A stretch of 13,610 bases of DNA from Mucidula mucida (taxonomy: Eukaryota > Basidiomycota > Agaricomycetes > Agaricales > Physalacriaceae): assembly GCA_015501055.1 (NCBI GenBank), contig JADNYV010000880.1:1-13610 (forward strand). The letters are read 5' to 3'. This document shows, piece after piece, positions 1-8,684 of this stretch (within the stretch, counting starts at the first letter, position 1; the number at the start of each line of letters is the position of its first letter). The notes under the pieces are model-generated. The model saw nothing but the letters and a program-made list of their open reading frames with translations. It was not told the DNA's origin and searched no databases. The translations under genes were made by a program, and so were the position numbers.

Positions 1-198
1 TATTGGCGCTGTGAGGATGCGGGACTCATATTACTGGCTTGATTATTCATGTAATAGGTGTTTGTCGGGCTTCATGATTGTGTACCTAAGAAAGGATGCA
101 CGAGTACGGCCGGTTGTGATTCAAAAGACATTGATAAAAATTCCAACAAGTTGTAAGTTTAACAAAATGGAATTGTGGTATCCTTGCATAGTTCAAAA

Positions 199-252
199 AA
201 CCAGCCTGATTTGAACCAAGTCACACTACTTTACTAGCTGAGCTACGGTTGT
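199..252 (-). pseudogene. Truncated tRNA-like stub 1
   Basis: Read on the minus strand, this begins with an acceptor-like ACAACCG followed by TAGCTCAGC, which resembles the RNA polymerase III A box and D arm. It ends with GGTTCAAATC, which resembles a B box and T loop. The segment between them is much shorter than in the copies at 6479-6558 and 8025-8108, so most of the D and anticodon arms are missing. It cannot fold into a full tRNA and is best read as a decayed member of the same tRNA-like family. Confidence 0.45.
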
Positions 253-409
253 ATCTTCAACACTTATCAAATCAAGTTCAAAATGACCTGTGAGTTCCTG
301 ACTGAAGGACAATGTTGAGGAAGCGTTGCATGCCAACTTTGCGCCTCCATCTTCGCAAAGTCATAGAATGCAGCATTAAGAAATGAGTTATTCCATATTG
401 AGGCCTAAG

Positions 410-475
410 ACAACCGGCCTGACTTGCACAGGCATCATCCAAGTCACTATCAGAGGTTGTAGGCTTTGAAAGCGT
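410..475 (-). pseudogene. Truncated tRNA-like stub 2 (3' half)
   Basis: The plus-strand text from 410 starts ACAACCGGCCTGACTTG and continues with the same bases as the tRNA-like ends at 6479 and 8025. On the minus strand it is the 3' half of that unit: anticodon-side sequence with GTGACTTGGAT, a T arm and the acceptor CGGTTGT. The T loop has a G in place of one conserved T (TGCAAGT), and there is a duplicated GAT before the T stem. The D-arm half with the A box is absent, so it is a 5'-truncated relic. Confidence 0.5.
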
Positions 476-1135
476 GGATGACGAACTGATTCAACGTACG
501 CGTTTCTTGATACTTACTCATTGACTCGACCCTTCAGCCGGCAGTGATTGGAAGTTCAATTTTAGAAGTCCAATTCAACCGTTGCCTCGCTAAGCCGGGC
601 GCTGACGCTACCCCGCGCTCGAATGAATCAGGGATAGGTATTCAATGAATGTGATAAGATATCCTCATCCATTGCAGGGATAATAAGGTGTAATATAGGG
701 AGACCACAATGATATACAAATCCCGACTCCGAGCAGGGTTTCTGTCCGGCTATCACACAATCGGTATGCCCTCTTCTCACGAATCACGATATGGGAAGCC
801 AAGAGTCTGACAATACGCGCTACGGAATTTCTCCGTCGCTGCGTGTTGGCGCTGTTTTGGACAGTTCATGAATTTCAGTCTCATGAAGAGTCGCGTATCA
901 TTTAATGCGCCACCATTTGAGTTCTCCGCTTCGCTGCGTTCTCTCGCGCCTAGCACTGTTTATCAACGAACCCCGGATGAATATCATAAACACAATCGCG
1001 ACTGGTGCATTTCAGGTGACTGCATTGATATCTGCGGACACCCGGATCCCATCAAGTGCAGTCCAGTTGCATTACTGTGATTGTCCTCCAGGGCAGGTTG
1101 ATTTACGACTTTCAGGACTAACGTGCTGTGAGTAC
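476..1135. other. No supportable gene
   Basis: I see no gene, RNA or repeat here that I can support. Short open frames exist around 868-1186 on both strands, but none has a recognisable motif, a credible start context or a splice pattern. They overlap one another in different frames, as expected by chance. Confidence 0.5.
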
Positions 1136-1307
1136 CCGAGGAGTCCTCGCTGTAGAACCTTCTGGCTCTCCAGCTACCCTTCATAATCGACCCGACCAGA
1201 CGATGTGCTAAAGAGGTCTGGCGGGTAACGGGTTGCAGCTTTCCTTCGGAACGAAGGAATAGACAGGTTAATCCTACGAAACGTTTTCGTCAGTCACGAA
1301 GACGAAA
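1136..1307. repeat. Cluster of consecutive hairpin-forming inverted repeats
   Basis: Five inverted repeats follow each other in about 170 bases. They are CGAGG/CCTCG near 1136-1149; CTGG (1162-1165) with CCAG (1170-1173); a long one pairing 1190-1201 with 1216-1226 (11 pairs, one bulged A at 1195, 14-nt loop); TTCCTTCG (1241-1248) with CGAAGGAA (1252-1259) around a GAA loop; and TTTCGTC (1285-1291) with GACGAAA (1301-1307). The 11-pair and 8-pair stems are the convincing ones. No open frame or known RNA family is recognised. It could be a structured non-coding RNA, a relic of a mobile element, or chance. Confidence 0.4.
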
Positions 1308-1574
1308 TCTGCAAAGTGCAAAGTTGCATGGCATCTAGCATCACCTTGACTCGTCTGCGAATGATAAGAAGTTTCTTTGAATCTTCATCTCGATACAGAG
1401 CGGAGCTACTGCTTGCCCGGCTATGATTATTGTACGAGTTTAACACATCTGTTTCCTATCGACTTCCTGATCCATATTGCTGTGGAGGTTGTGTCGTCAC
1501 TCTCAGTTGAAGACCAAGAACGTTGATGCATGGATCGGGACCCAGGCGTTGAAAGTAATGACTATTTTAAACTT

Positions 1575-1690
1575 GGCCTACGCAAATCCCAGCGCGTCGA
1601 TATCGCACTTGCCCTCATCCTAATCAGGATCTTGACCAAGGTTGGTCGCTTCTTCATCAGTATTGAACACGATGTATAATCCTTTTCAGC
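1575..1690 (+). repeat. Diverged short duplication, copy 1
   Basis: Segments such as TCCTAATCAGGATC, GACCAAGGTTGGTC, and TTGAACACGATGTATAAT match, with substitutions and gaps, the segment at about 2440-2560 in the same order and orientation. The preceding GCGCGTCGATATCGCACTTG also resembles GCGCGACGCGAACGGGTCCGC in copy 2. The two copies share no intact open frame, so if this was once coding it is now decayed. The ancestor is not identified. Confidence 0.4.
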
Positions 1691-2439
1691 ATACCAAATA
1701 TATCGTCTGCAGACTGTAGAGCAAGAGTCTCCGAGGGAACGCAGTGATATCCTGAAAAAGTAGGTTCGGCGCTTGAAGGGCGCGTACAGGTTACCATGAG
1801 GCTGTCAGATCCACGGATATAGCGACGGCAGCTGACATTGGTAACAGTAGTGAGGAGGCCTCGTGAAGGGGTAGCAGCTCGAGGAGAGGTGGCAGCCGCG
1901 GTACGCTTCTCTAGACGGTGCGTGTGGATGAATGTCGCGTAGATTATAGCGGCAACCGAACCAAATCGATTCGTTTACTGCAAGGCGTGGATCTTTCGCG
2001 ATAGAGATATGATAATGATGATCATAAGATGACGATTGCGGGGGAAGTAGTCGTAGAGCAGGAACGATGTGATTTACGGAACAATGACGCATAGTTGTGC
2101 GACGCGGACAAGACCACAAGTCAAGGTGGGTCATCGGAGTAACCTTCCAGCAGCGGATGCAATTACCAGAAAAGGGAATCGATAAGGATACTGTGGCGCG
2201 TAGAGTTGATGTGGGGAAAGTGGGTGCGTAGTAATATTGTCATGTCTGATGAAACAGACAGAGTGAATGAGTAGCCTGTTAACGTTGAGGGGAGGTGTGT
2301 ATGGGAACACGTACATTACCTGGATTGCTCAGATGTTTTATCCAGTGTCTTCTGCTGGTTTCTAGCGGAGATATTCTGAAGAATGCGTTGTAGATGTTTT
2401 TTACGTAGCGTCAAGTGGAAAGCAATCCTTGAAACTGGC
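1691..2439. other. No supportable gene
   Basis: Minus-strand open frames at 1805-2134 and 2131-2316 lie here but show no domain, signal peptide or splice pattern that I recognise, and the two frames do not join sensibly. The plus strand is closed by frequent stops. I see nothing else to annotate. Confidence 0.45.
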
Positions 2440-2560
2440 GCGACGCGAACGGGTCCGCAGTGGTTGTCCTAATCAAGAAGGTCATCCCGATCAGGAAGGT
2501 GTGGGTCTCGACCAAGCTTGCTCTCTTCGTTCACCAGTGTTGAACACGTTGTACAGTACA
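2440..2560 (+). repeat. Diverged short duplication, copy 2
   Basis: This is the partner of 1575-1690. Shared blocks in order are TCCTAATCA, CTCGACCAAGCTTG, and GTGTTGAACACGTTGTACAGTA, with an extra stretch after the first block in this copy. The open frames that start inside it (2429-2758 and 2518-2910) are not conserved in copy 1, which argues against either being a live gene. Confidence 0.4.
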
Positions 2561-3510
2561 CTCTGCCCAAGATCTCCGTGTATTCCATGTCCTTCAGCCG
2601 TACCACGCTACTCGGGATCTTTTACGCGAAGAAATGTTTTGGCGGCAGCAAAGTCACAAGGGACCTCGTTTACATGCAAGCAGGAGTCTTCCCTGGCCGT
2701 CGAGCGCCCACACTACTGCTCAACTGCTCCACGAGAGCGGCATGCCAGACCTTCGTAGCACATGATGGACGTATACCGCAAGCAGCTTTTCTGTTGACGT
2801 TCTACGACATCGAAAGCATGGCATGGTCATGTAGAAGAATACTGCAAACGTTCATATCAGCTGGGCGACGGAGATTGTACACAGGAAAGGTTGTTTGGCG
2901 GTGCGTTTGAGCTTATGCTTGATCTCAAATCTCCTTTCTAACGGTTTTCTGCGTAGACAACGATGCAACTACGATTTCGCAGTGGAAATCCAAACGCGGC
3001 AACGCCGACACCCAATCTCAATGTTATCCAATTCGAAGCGTGTCACTGGAAAGCGCACAAGCCAAACATCCAAGGACCCCACTTCGAACTGTTTCCAGGC
3101 GCGAACGCGAAACATTTGGTGCGTCTTTTTGGCTCACACTCCGCCATGCTTTCGGCTAATGTTACGTTTTGAAGACAGACTGCGATCTATCAAGACCACC
3201 TCCGGATTCTCAGGTCGGAGTCTGATTCAACGCTCGCCATCGACACGGTTCCGACCTGCGCTTAGGAGAAATTCAATTTTGGTGCGCGTCCCACAGCGCC
3301 GCGAACCCGGTGGTTTCCTTCCCCATTCGTTGCATCGTCATATCTGCTTCGCTAGAGATCAATCGGATACGCGATATCAACTTGGGAGATCCTGAACTAA
3401 ATCTTGCAATGGACTCTCACGGGAAACATATGGATGACGGTACTATTTGAGGTTTATGTGGGCGCAAACATCTACGATTTGGGCGAACGATGAGACCGTT
3501 CCTAAAAGCC
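2561..3510. other. Open but unrecognised frames; no supported gene
   Basis: Plus-strand open frames run through 2518-2910 (130 codons) and 2895-3395 (166 codons), overlapping in different frames. Neither product contains a motif I can name, and they are rich in Arg and Ser as expected of non-coding GC-balanced DNA. They may be degraded remains of a former gene. No terminator, RNA gene or obvious repeat was seen. Confidence 0.4.
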
Positions 3511-6500
3511 CAGGTTCGTGTCCTTTCGAGTTGGTTTGTTTCCACAGCTCACAAAAGACAGAGGCGCTCGGGCGGAAGTTTTTGATTTAGACATATTTAT
3601 CGTCGCGGAACAACGGAAAGATTGTACTCTCCTTTCTCCCTGTCCTGTTCGCTCAACGAGAAGAGGCAGCCGAACCACGCCGACAGTTTATACTCTAATG
3701 CCGCATCGACTACGCCCTACCGACCTCGAAGTGATCTACGAATGCCAAACCCCCTCCTCAGCTACTCTTTACGCCCCTTCGTGGTTCCAGCGAACGAGTC
3801 CGCCGAGTCCTTAGGCGCCTGTATTGTGTACACGGCAGTCCCACGCTCGAAGTGTTTCAAGTCCGGCCTGTCGCCAATACTGGACCATTAGGTTGGCTCT
3901 GATTTGTCCCCAGTGGCTGCCTGTATACTTCACTTTCCAAGGTCTACCCCCCAGATCGGAGGGTAAACGACGCTAGTTCGCACGCGATGGAATCGCTTCG
4001 GGGCGGGAGAGATGGAAGAGAGATGGGCGACGAGCGGGAGAAGGTCTCATATCAGTGGGAGTCATTCTCGTATGGGTGTCGGTTTGGGATAAAGCGATGG
4101 TGAGCAGTCTGGTTATTGTCGAGGGCAGTAAACATGCCCACGCCAACTGTTCAGCGCCCCAATCATCGATACATTTCCTGTCTGCCTATCCTTATTCGAG
4201 ATCGTGTTAGGAACGTCCTAGCTCACCCTCTTGGCTTTTCAAACATTTCCGGCGCGGTCCGAGCGAGCATCGAACGAGTCCTACTGCCGCATCAGTCAGT
4301 GCTGGTGGTTAGCGTCTAGTTTTCCCGCCCCATTGACATCTACAGTATGATGAGCACACTCATGCTTGCCCCGCCTCTCATATCCGTCGCGGCCCGCCCT
4401 ACCTTCTATCCCTTCGACATCACATAACTTAACGCGCTAGCGATGCGCACGCTACATCCCATGGCTATCAAGACCCGATATACGCCTTTACGCTTCAACT
4501 TTTCAGTCGACAGCGACGCGTGTGCCGTCCAAGAAATCCACGCGACAATTTGGTTTCCCAGTGTTTCCAGAACGCCGCAGCACTCAGGCCTCTAATATCC
4601 CTTGGACACCCTACTCTCCAGGCTCCAAGCCCAACCCATTCAATAGTCTACCGTTTCGTATGCCGAAGCATGCCTAGCCGCCAGATGGCGACACGCCTTC
4701 GCATGCCCTTTCAATATCAAGTGGTTCTCGATGCTCACCCCGGTGTGTTTACCTCTCACCGTCAAACACATTCCCTCCACCCAAGGTTATTATGACATGT
4801 TCTCGTTCGTCGATCCAGCCAAAGCGCCAAATCAAGGGAGGGACTGCGGATGCCTTCCGAGCGTGGGTCTCTCTTACCGGCAGGAGTCCCGTTCGTACTG
4901 CAGAAGTTCGACGTCTAAGAGGAGGATCATGATCGGCGGACGTCCGAGTTTAGGTGATGTATGGGCATCTCGGATGACAAGATTCCAAGGTGTGGAGCGC
5001 GACGGAGGTACGCAGGTCTCCTGTGACAGGCGGATGAAGCCGGTCGACTACGAATGTCTGATCTAGGGCTAGACGACTCAATTCTCGAAGGGTTATGGGT
5101 TATCGGTAAGGTTCTTTCGTGGCCGCATGTCGGGCAGCGCGGGCTAATGCGCATTAAAATGTTAGTCGCGAGGTATAAACACTAGTACAATGAGCCCCTT
5201 CGTTATTGAATGGCGGACCACCAAAGAGGGAAACTTGTCGACAAGGAAACGCGTAACGGTGGCAGTCGCCTCATGAAAGAAGAGCATTGTCGCGCGCCCA
5301 CTATTCCTGGTTCCGCTGGACGAATGTCTTGATGCACTAGCTGCGGGGCCGTTACAGAGGAAGGTCATGAGCGAGAGAAAATTTGACGATATGTCGACCA
5401 ATGCAATTGGGAAGGCTCTGAGAGAGGATGGTGTTCCGAAGAGTATTAATGAGTATCACATGCACTATCTTGTTTACTGGGCTGGTGCAGCAGTTCCGGG
5501 ACATCTTATCTTTGTCGCAGGAAGTGGCGGTCGGCGTGTACGAGTATCATTGTTTTCTGTATGGGTGAGTGCGAGCATGTCACTCTGATCGATTAGCTTA
5601 CATTCATGGTGTTAGACATTACTCGTATCGTCTACTTGGCGAGTACACTGTCCCATCGATGCGATGATTATAATCTTGGCTCCCGCGATATGCTACTTTG
5701 CAGATTAATGACGTATACGGTTACCCAAATGTAAGAATCTGTTTACGTTCGGTGTAAACTTCCCTCACCCACCTTTACAGCGCAGCTAACAAACATAGGC
5801 AGTCATTTGACACCACGATATCACTTATACCCCACCGAACGTGTGCCTCATTTCAAGCTGTCATGGATTAGGACTCGAGGACTACCTCCGCCAGGGAATA
5901 ATATACGCGTCGAAGCCTACATAACGGCATGCGTTCCGGTTGCGCTTTCCCGTGCCAGAGCTCCACCTATATGTACACACACGGCGCTTCATTTTAATCA
6001 AGCTCGGTGCGGCTTATTCTGGACGTGGAGGCGTCGGATGTGTATACATAACGGCGGTCTCCTTGCAGTTCATGCATCGATGGAGGGTGTTCTTATCTAG
6101 GCCAAGGGTGGGAAAGAACGGTTCGCGGACGAACAGGACAGACGGGTTGAGATGTTGAGTCCGGCGAGACTTGTATCAATGTTAGAACCCAAACCATTAT
6201 TATTGGCCGCTGCATTCATACTACTTTTTAGCTGCAAGTAAGACTTGTTTCACTTTTGTTACCTTTGAGTATCCCATTCATTAGTACCAGCTTTCTCATC
6301 AAATCCTCAGACAGCATTAAGTCTGTAGAAATCAAAAAGTTTCCCTCACTTTTGCTTGCATTTATAATTCCGAATTAGACGTGTTCAAGTGACTTCAAGT
6401 TCGCGATCGTGCAAGTTCTGATTTACCTGATCCTCGTCGAAAACCTCAAAACGGTGGACACGCCTTATGATAACCAAGACAACCGGCCTGACTTGAACAG

Positions 6501-6558
6501 GCATCCAAGTCACGATCAGAGTTGTCGGCTTGTGCTCTACGAGCTGAGCTACGGTCGT
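3511..6558 (-). repeat. Long repeat unit, copy A, ending in a tRNA-like module
   Basis: This segment aligns collinearly, block by block, with copy B at 6739-8108. Matching pairs are about 3511-3640/6739-6838, 5127-5175/6926-6990, 5218-5255/7044-7085, 5333-5357/7175-7197, 5478-5640/7205-7372, 5680-5800/7435-7555, 5930-6090/7605-7785, 6255-6305/7872-7922, and the tRNA-like ends. Copy A has about 1.45 kb (3660-5110) with no counterpart in B. Strand is given as minus because the tRNA-like module reads that way. No transposase, reverse transcriptase, terminal inverted repeat or target duplication was recognised. Open frames inside (such as 4731-5066 and 5367-5588) are not conserved in B, so the unit appears non-coding or decayed. 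Confidence 0.6.
6479..6558 (-). tRNA. tRNA-like sequence at the end of copy A, probably tRNA-derived
   Basis: The minus strand folds as a near-complete tRNA of 80 nt. The acceptor is ACGACCG with CGGTTGT (7 pairs, one G-U), then TA. The D arm is GCTC/GAGC with an 8-nt loop. The T arm is GCCTG/CAGGC with a 7-nt loop TTCAAGT. TAGCTCAGCTCG and TGTTCAAGTCA resemble the internal A and B boxes. The anticodon arm is oversized: CAAG pairs with CTTG but encloses 19 nt, which could mean a short intron of about 10 nt or decay. The base expected to be T33 is G under the simplest fold, so no amino acid can be assigned. It may be an aberrant tRNA gene, but its recurrence at the end of copy B favours a tRNA-derived repeat module. 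Confidence 0.5.
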
Positions 6559-6738
6559 GGCGCAGGAAATCCATCCCGTTGATTCAGCTCCGGAAAAAAA
6601 CACGAGACCTCTAGATTCAATTCCACCCGATCGAGGAATGTACCGCCCTGCCCCGCCACTCAAGCGAAAGGGCAGCTGGAACAACCGTGTCTAGCGGCGA
6701 AACATACAGTTTTTGAAACGGGGTCATGAGGCAGAGGC
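6559..6738. other. Spacer between repeat copies A and B
   Basis: About 180 bases separate the tRNA-like end of copy A from the first base that aligns in copy B. I found no target-site duplication, terminal repeat or gene here. The minus-strand open frame 6385-6684 runs across the tRNA-like module and is therefore not credible as a protein. Confidence 0.4.
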
Positions 6739-8108
6739 CAGGTTTGTGTTGGTTCGTTTCTACGACACAGGTGCGCTCGGGTGGAAGTTTTTCAATTTAG
6801 ACATGAGAAATAACGGAAAGATTGTTCCCTCCTTAAGCCATTCAAGTGAGGCGCTATGACGAACGTGGGCTACACGGAACAGACGACCCAATCCAGGGAG
6901 CAATATGGGCCTGTAAACGGCGCAGGTCGGGCTGCGTGGGCTGATACTTTGCATTTAGTAGCCTTTGACATGTTAGCGGCGGGGTATCATCGAATCTCTT
7001 CGTTCTTGGAGGACCCGAATCGTCATTATTCCCGGCTGCCAACGACCAAAAGGCAAGCTGGTCGGCGAAGAAACACGTATTTTGGGTTGAGGACGAGAAG
7101 CTGTTGACCAAAGTACGGTGGTAGGCTCGTGCACACTATGCCGCGGAAGCGCTGGTTGATTAGACTCGGTCACCCACTCGCTTCCGGGCCGCTTCAGACT
7201 TGGTTGGCTGGCTGGTGCGGGAGTTCCGGGACGTTCTTCTTGGTCTCAGGGAGTGTCTAGCTTCAACAAAACGGCTTGGCTGGGCTGGGTGAGTGTGGTT
7301 AGCGTCTCAGTGATTCATTAGCCTCACATCATTGGTGGCCATATAGACACCATTTTTTATCGCGGGTATGCGGTAACACTCGACGTCGCGGTTATAAGCC
7401 GAGTGACACATCTCCACACCAGAACAACTGTTTTTGCGAAGCCGGGCGACTATGCTATGAATAATGACTATTGATGTTAATACCACCAGTAAGATAACAA
7501 TCTGTTTTACATTCTTAATATACATATTCTTTGCTCACTCACCGACCAGTCACCCTCCACCACCAACCCTAGTGACCGTGTATACCTCTGCTACGCCAGC
7601 GGAAAAGTACTTCCAGTCGCGCTTTCCCATATTAGAGCTCCTGCTCACACGGCGCTTTATTTGAATACGCGCTTTCTTCGACAATTCGGGTCGTGGAGGC
7701 GTCGGATGATGTGCATGTGGTGTATTATAATTCATACCGGCACTTCACATGCCACAAGTAGTATGTACTCGCAGTTCATGAGGCTGGGGCGGAGGGGAAG
7801 CGGCTGCTATGCAGAGGGCTAATTTTGACGAGTTTTTATAGTGCTAGAATCTATAAACCGGTTTGCTGTAACCATCACCTTTGAGTATATCCATTCATTA
7901 GTACCAGCTTTATCAATCCTTTAGAGAGTACTCAGAGCTCTTCACCTTTGTGGAAATTGCTTGTACCGGATTCTTGTGGGCATTGTGCAAGACTTCGAAA
8001 AAAAAACCTGTGACAGATGTTTAGACAACCGGCCTGACTTGAACAGGCATCCAAGTCACGATAAGATTTGTGGCTTGTGCTTGTGTCTACGAGCTGAGCT
8101 ACGGTTGC
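6739..8108 (-). repeat. Long repeat unit, copy B, ending in a tRNA-like module
   Basis: This is the shorter partner of copy A, in the same orientation and immediately downstream. Well conserved patches include GCGCTCGGGTGGAAGTTTTT (near 6772), GAGTTCCGGGACGTTCTT (near 7221), GTGGAGGCGTCGGAT (near 7692), and CCATTCATTAGTACCAGCTTT (near 7890). Many small gaps separate the patches, so the two copies diverged long ago. The B unit lacks the 1.45 kb interior section of A and also about 100 bases corresponding to 5360-5470. The open frames in it (for example 6856-7107) are not preserved in A. Confidence 0.6.
8025..8108 (-). tRNA. tRNA-like sequence at the end of copy B, probably tRNA-derived
   Basis: On the minus strand this has GCAACCG paired with CGGTTGT (G-U at the first pair), the A-box-like TAGCTCAGCTCG, and a perfect T arm GCCTG-TTCAAGT-CAGGC identical to that of copy A. 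The right half of the D arm reads GACA in place of GAGC, and ACAAGC is repeated at the start of the anticodon region, lengthening the copy to 84 nt. These changes weaken the D stem, so this copy is more decayed than the one at 6479-6558 and is unlikely to be a working tRNA. Confidence 0.42.
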
Positions 8109-8380
8109 ATCTTGTTATTTCTTGTCTCTTAATTCTTATTTCTTATCTCTTGATTCACCTGAATGGTGACTGAAATAATAACAGAATTCATCAACAAATC
8201 TGTGTAGGCAAACCTCAGAGAAGTGCACTTTGACATCCAAGCTGAAGGATCATTTGTTCGTTACACAAGATACCAATATTCCTTCAAACACACAATGGTA
8301 TTTCTCCTTCTCAAAGGCTTCAAGGAGAAAGGGCCACTATCACATCGCGATGAGTTACGCTTCGATCCATCTGCCCACGT

Positions 8381-8655
8381 CAATGAGGCTTATGGTATGT
8401 TCATTCGCCTAGGTCGGAATATGGAATGGCCCTCCTCAACGCTGGTCGTGACCTCGTCGGTATCGTTCTTACCTTTCAGTACACATTTCATCCACGACCT
8501 ACTTCGTTGCACTGGGCGAAGAACCGCGGCGCACAATCGTATCCGCAGAGTAGAAATTCAAAGACCAATCTAGACAGGTTGTTTGTCCCAAATGGCGTTG
8601 CAATGACATGGAGCTCGAATGGAAGCGAGAAGAACAATGATGCTGATACATTTTA
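8381..8655 (+). pseudogene. Cytochrome P450-like fragment, broken
   Basis: In the frame starting at 8426 the peptide MALLNAGRD followed by LTF resembles the I-helix of fungal P450s (consensus A/G-G-x-D-T-T; here RDLV replaces the usual Thr pair). Shortly after comes HPRPTSL, like the His-Pro after the I-helix. Around 8516 another frame offers ALGEEPRRTI, a typical continuation, implying a frameshift. Further on, VPNGVAMTWSS (from about 8588) and NDADTF (to 8653) resemble the segment before the P450 PERW motif, with material missing between them. No ExxR motif and no heme-binding Cys motif (FxxGxRxCxG) are present. An intron-like GTATGT...TTTCAG spans 8395-8479 but would remove the I-helix, so it is not accepted. 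The 3' end runs antisense into NAA20. The family call is tentative. Confidence 0.33.
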
Positions 8656-8684
8656 TGGCAACATCGTGTGCGCTAACCAACATA

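Noticed and set aside
5367..5588. A plus-strand frame with HYLVYWAG, reminiscent of a chromodomain or the end of a Ty3/gypsy integrase
   Set aside because: The resemblance is only a few residues, the expected acidic and aromatic positions after it are missing, and copy B at 7200-7250 does not preserve the frame.
6385..6684. A 99-codon minus-strand open frame
   Set aside because: It reads straight through the tRNA-like module. The translated VAQLVEH-type text is a typical product of translating tRNA sequence, not a protein.
3511..8108. LTRs, terminal inverted repeats or target-site duplications bounding copies A and B
   Set aside because: I compared both ends of each copy by eye and found none; the outer limits remain approximate.
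8395..8479. GTATGT...TTTCAG as an 85-nt intron
   Set aside because: It would delete the one segment with a recognisable motif, and no flanking exons join into a known protein.
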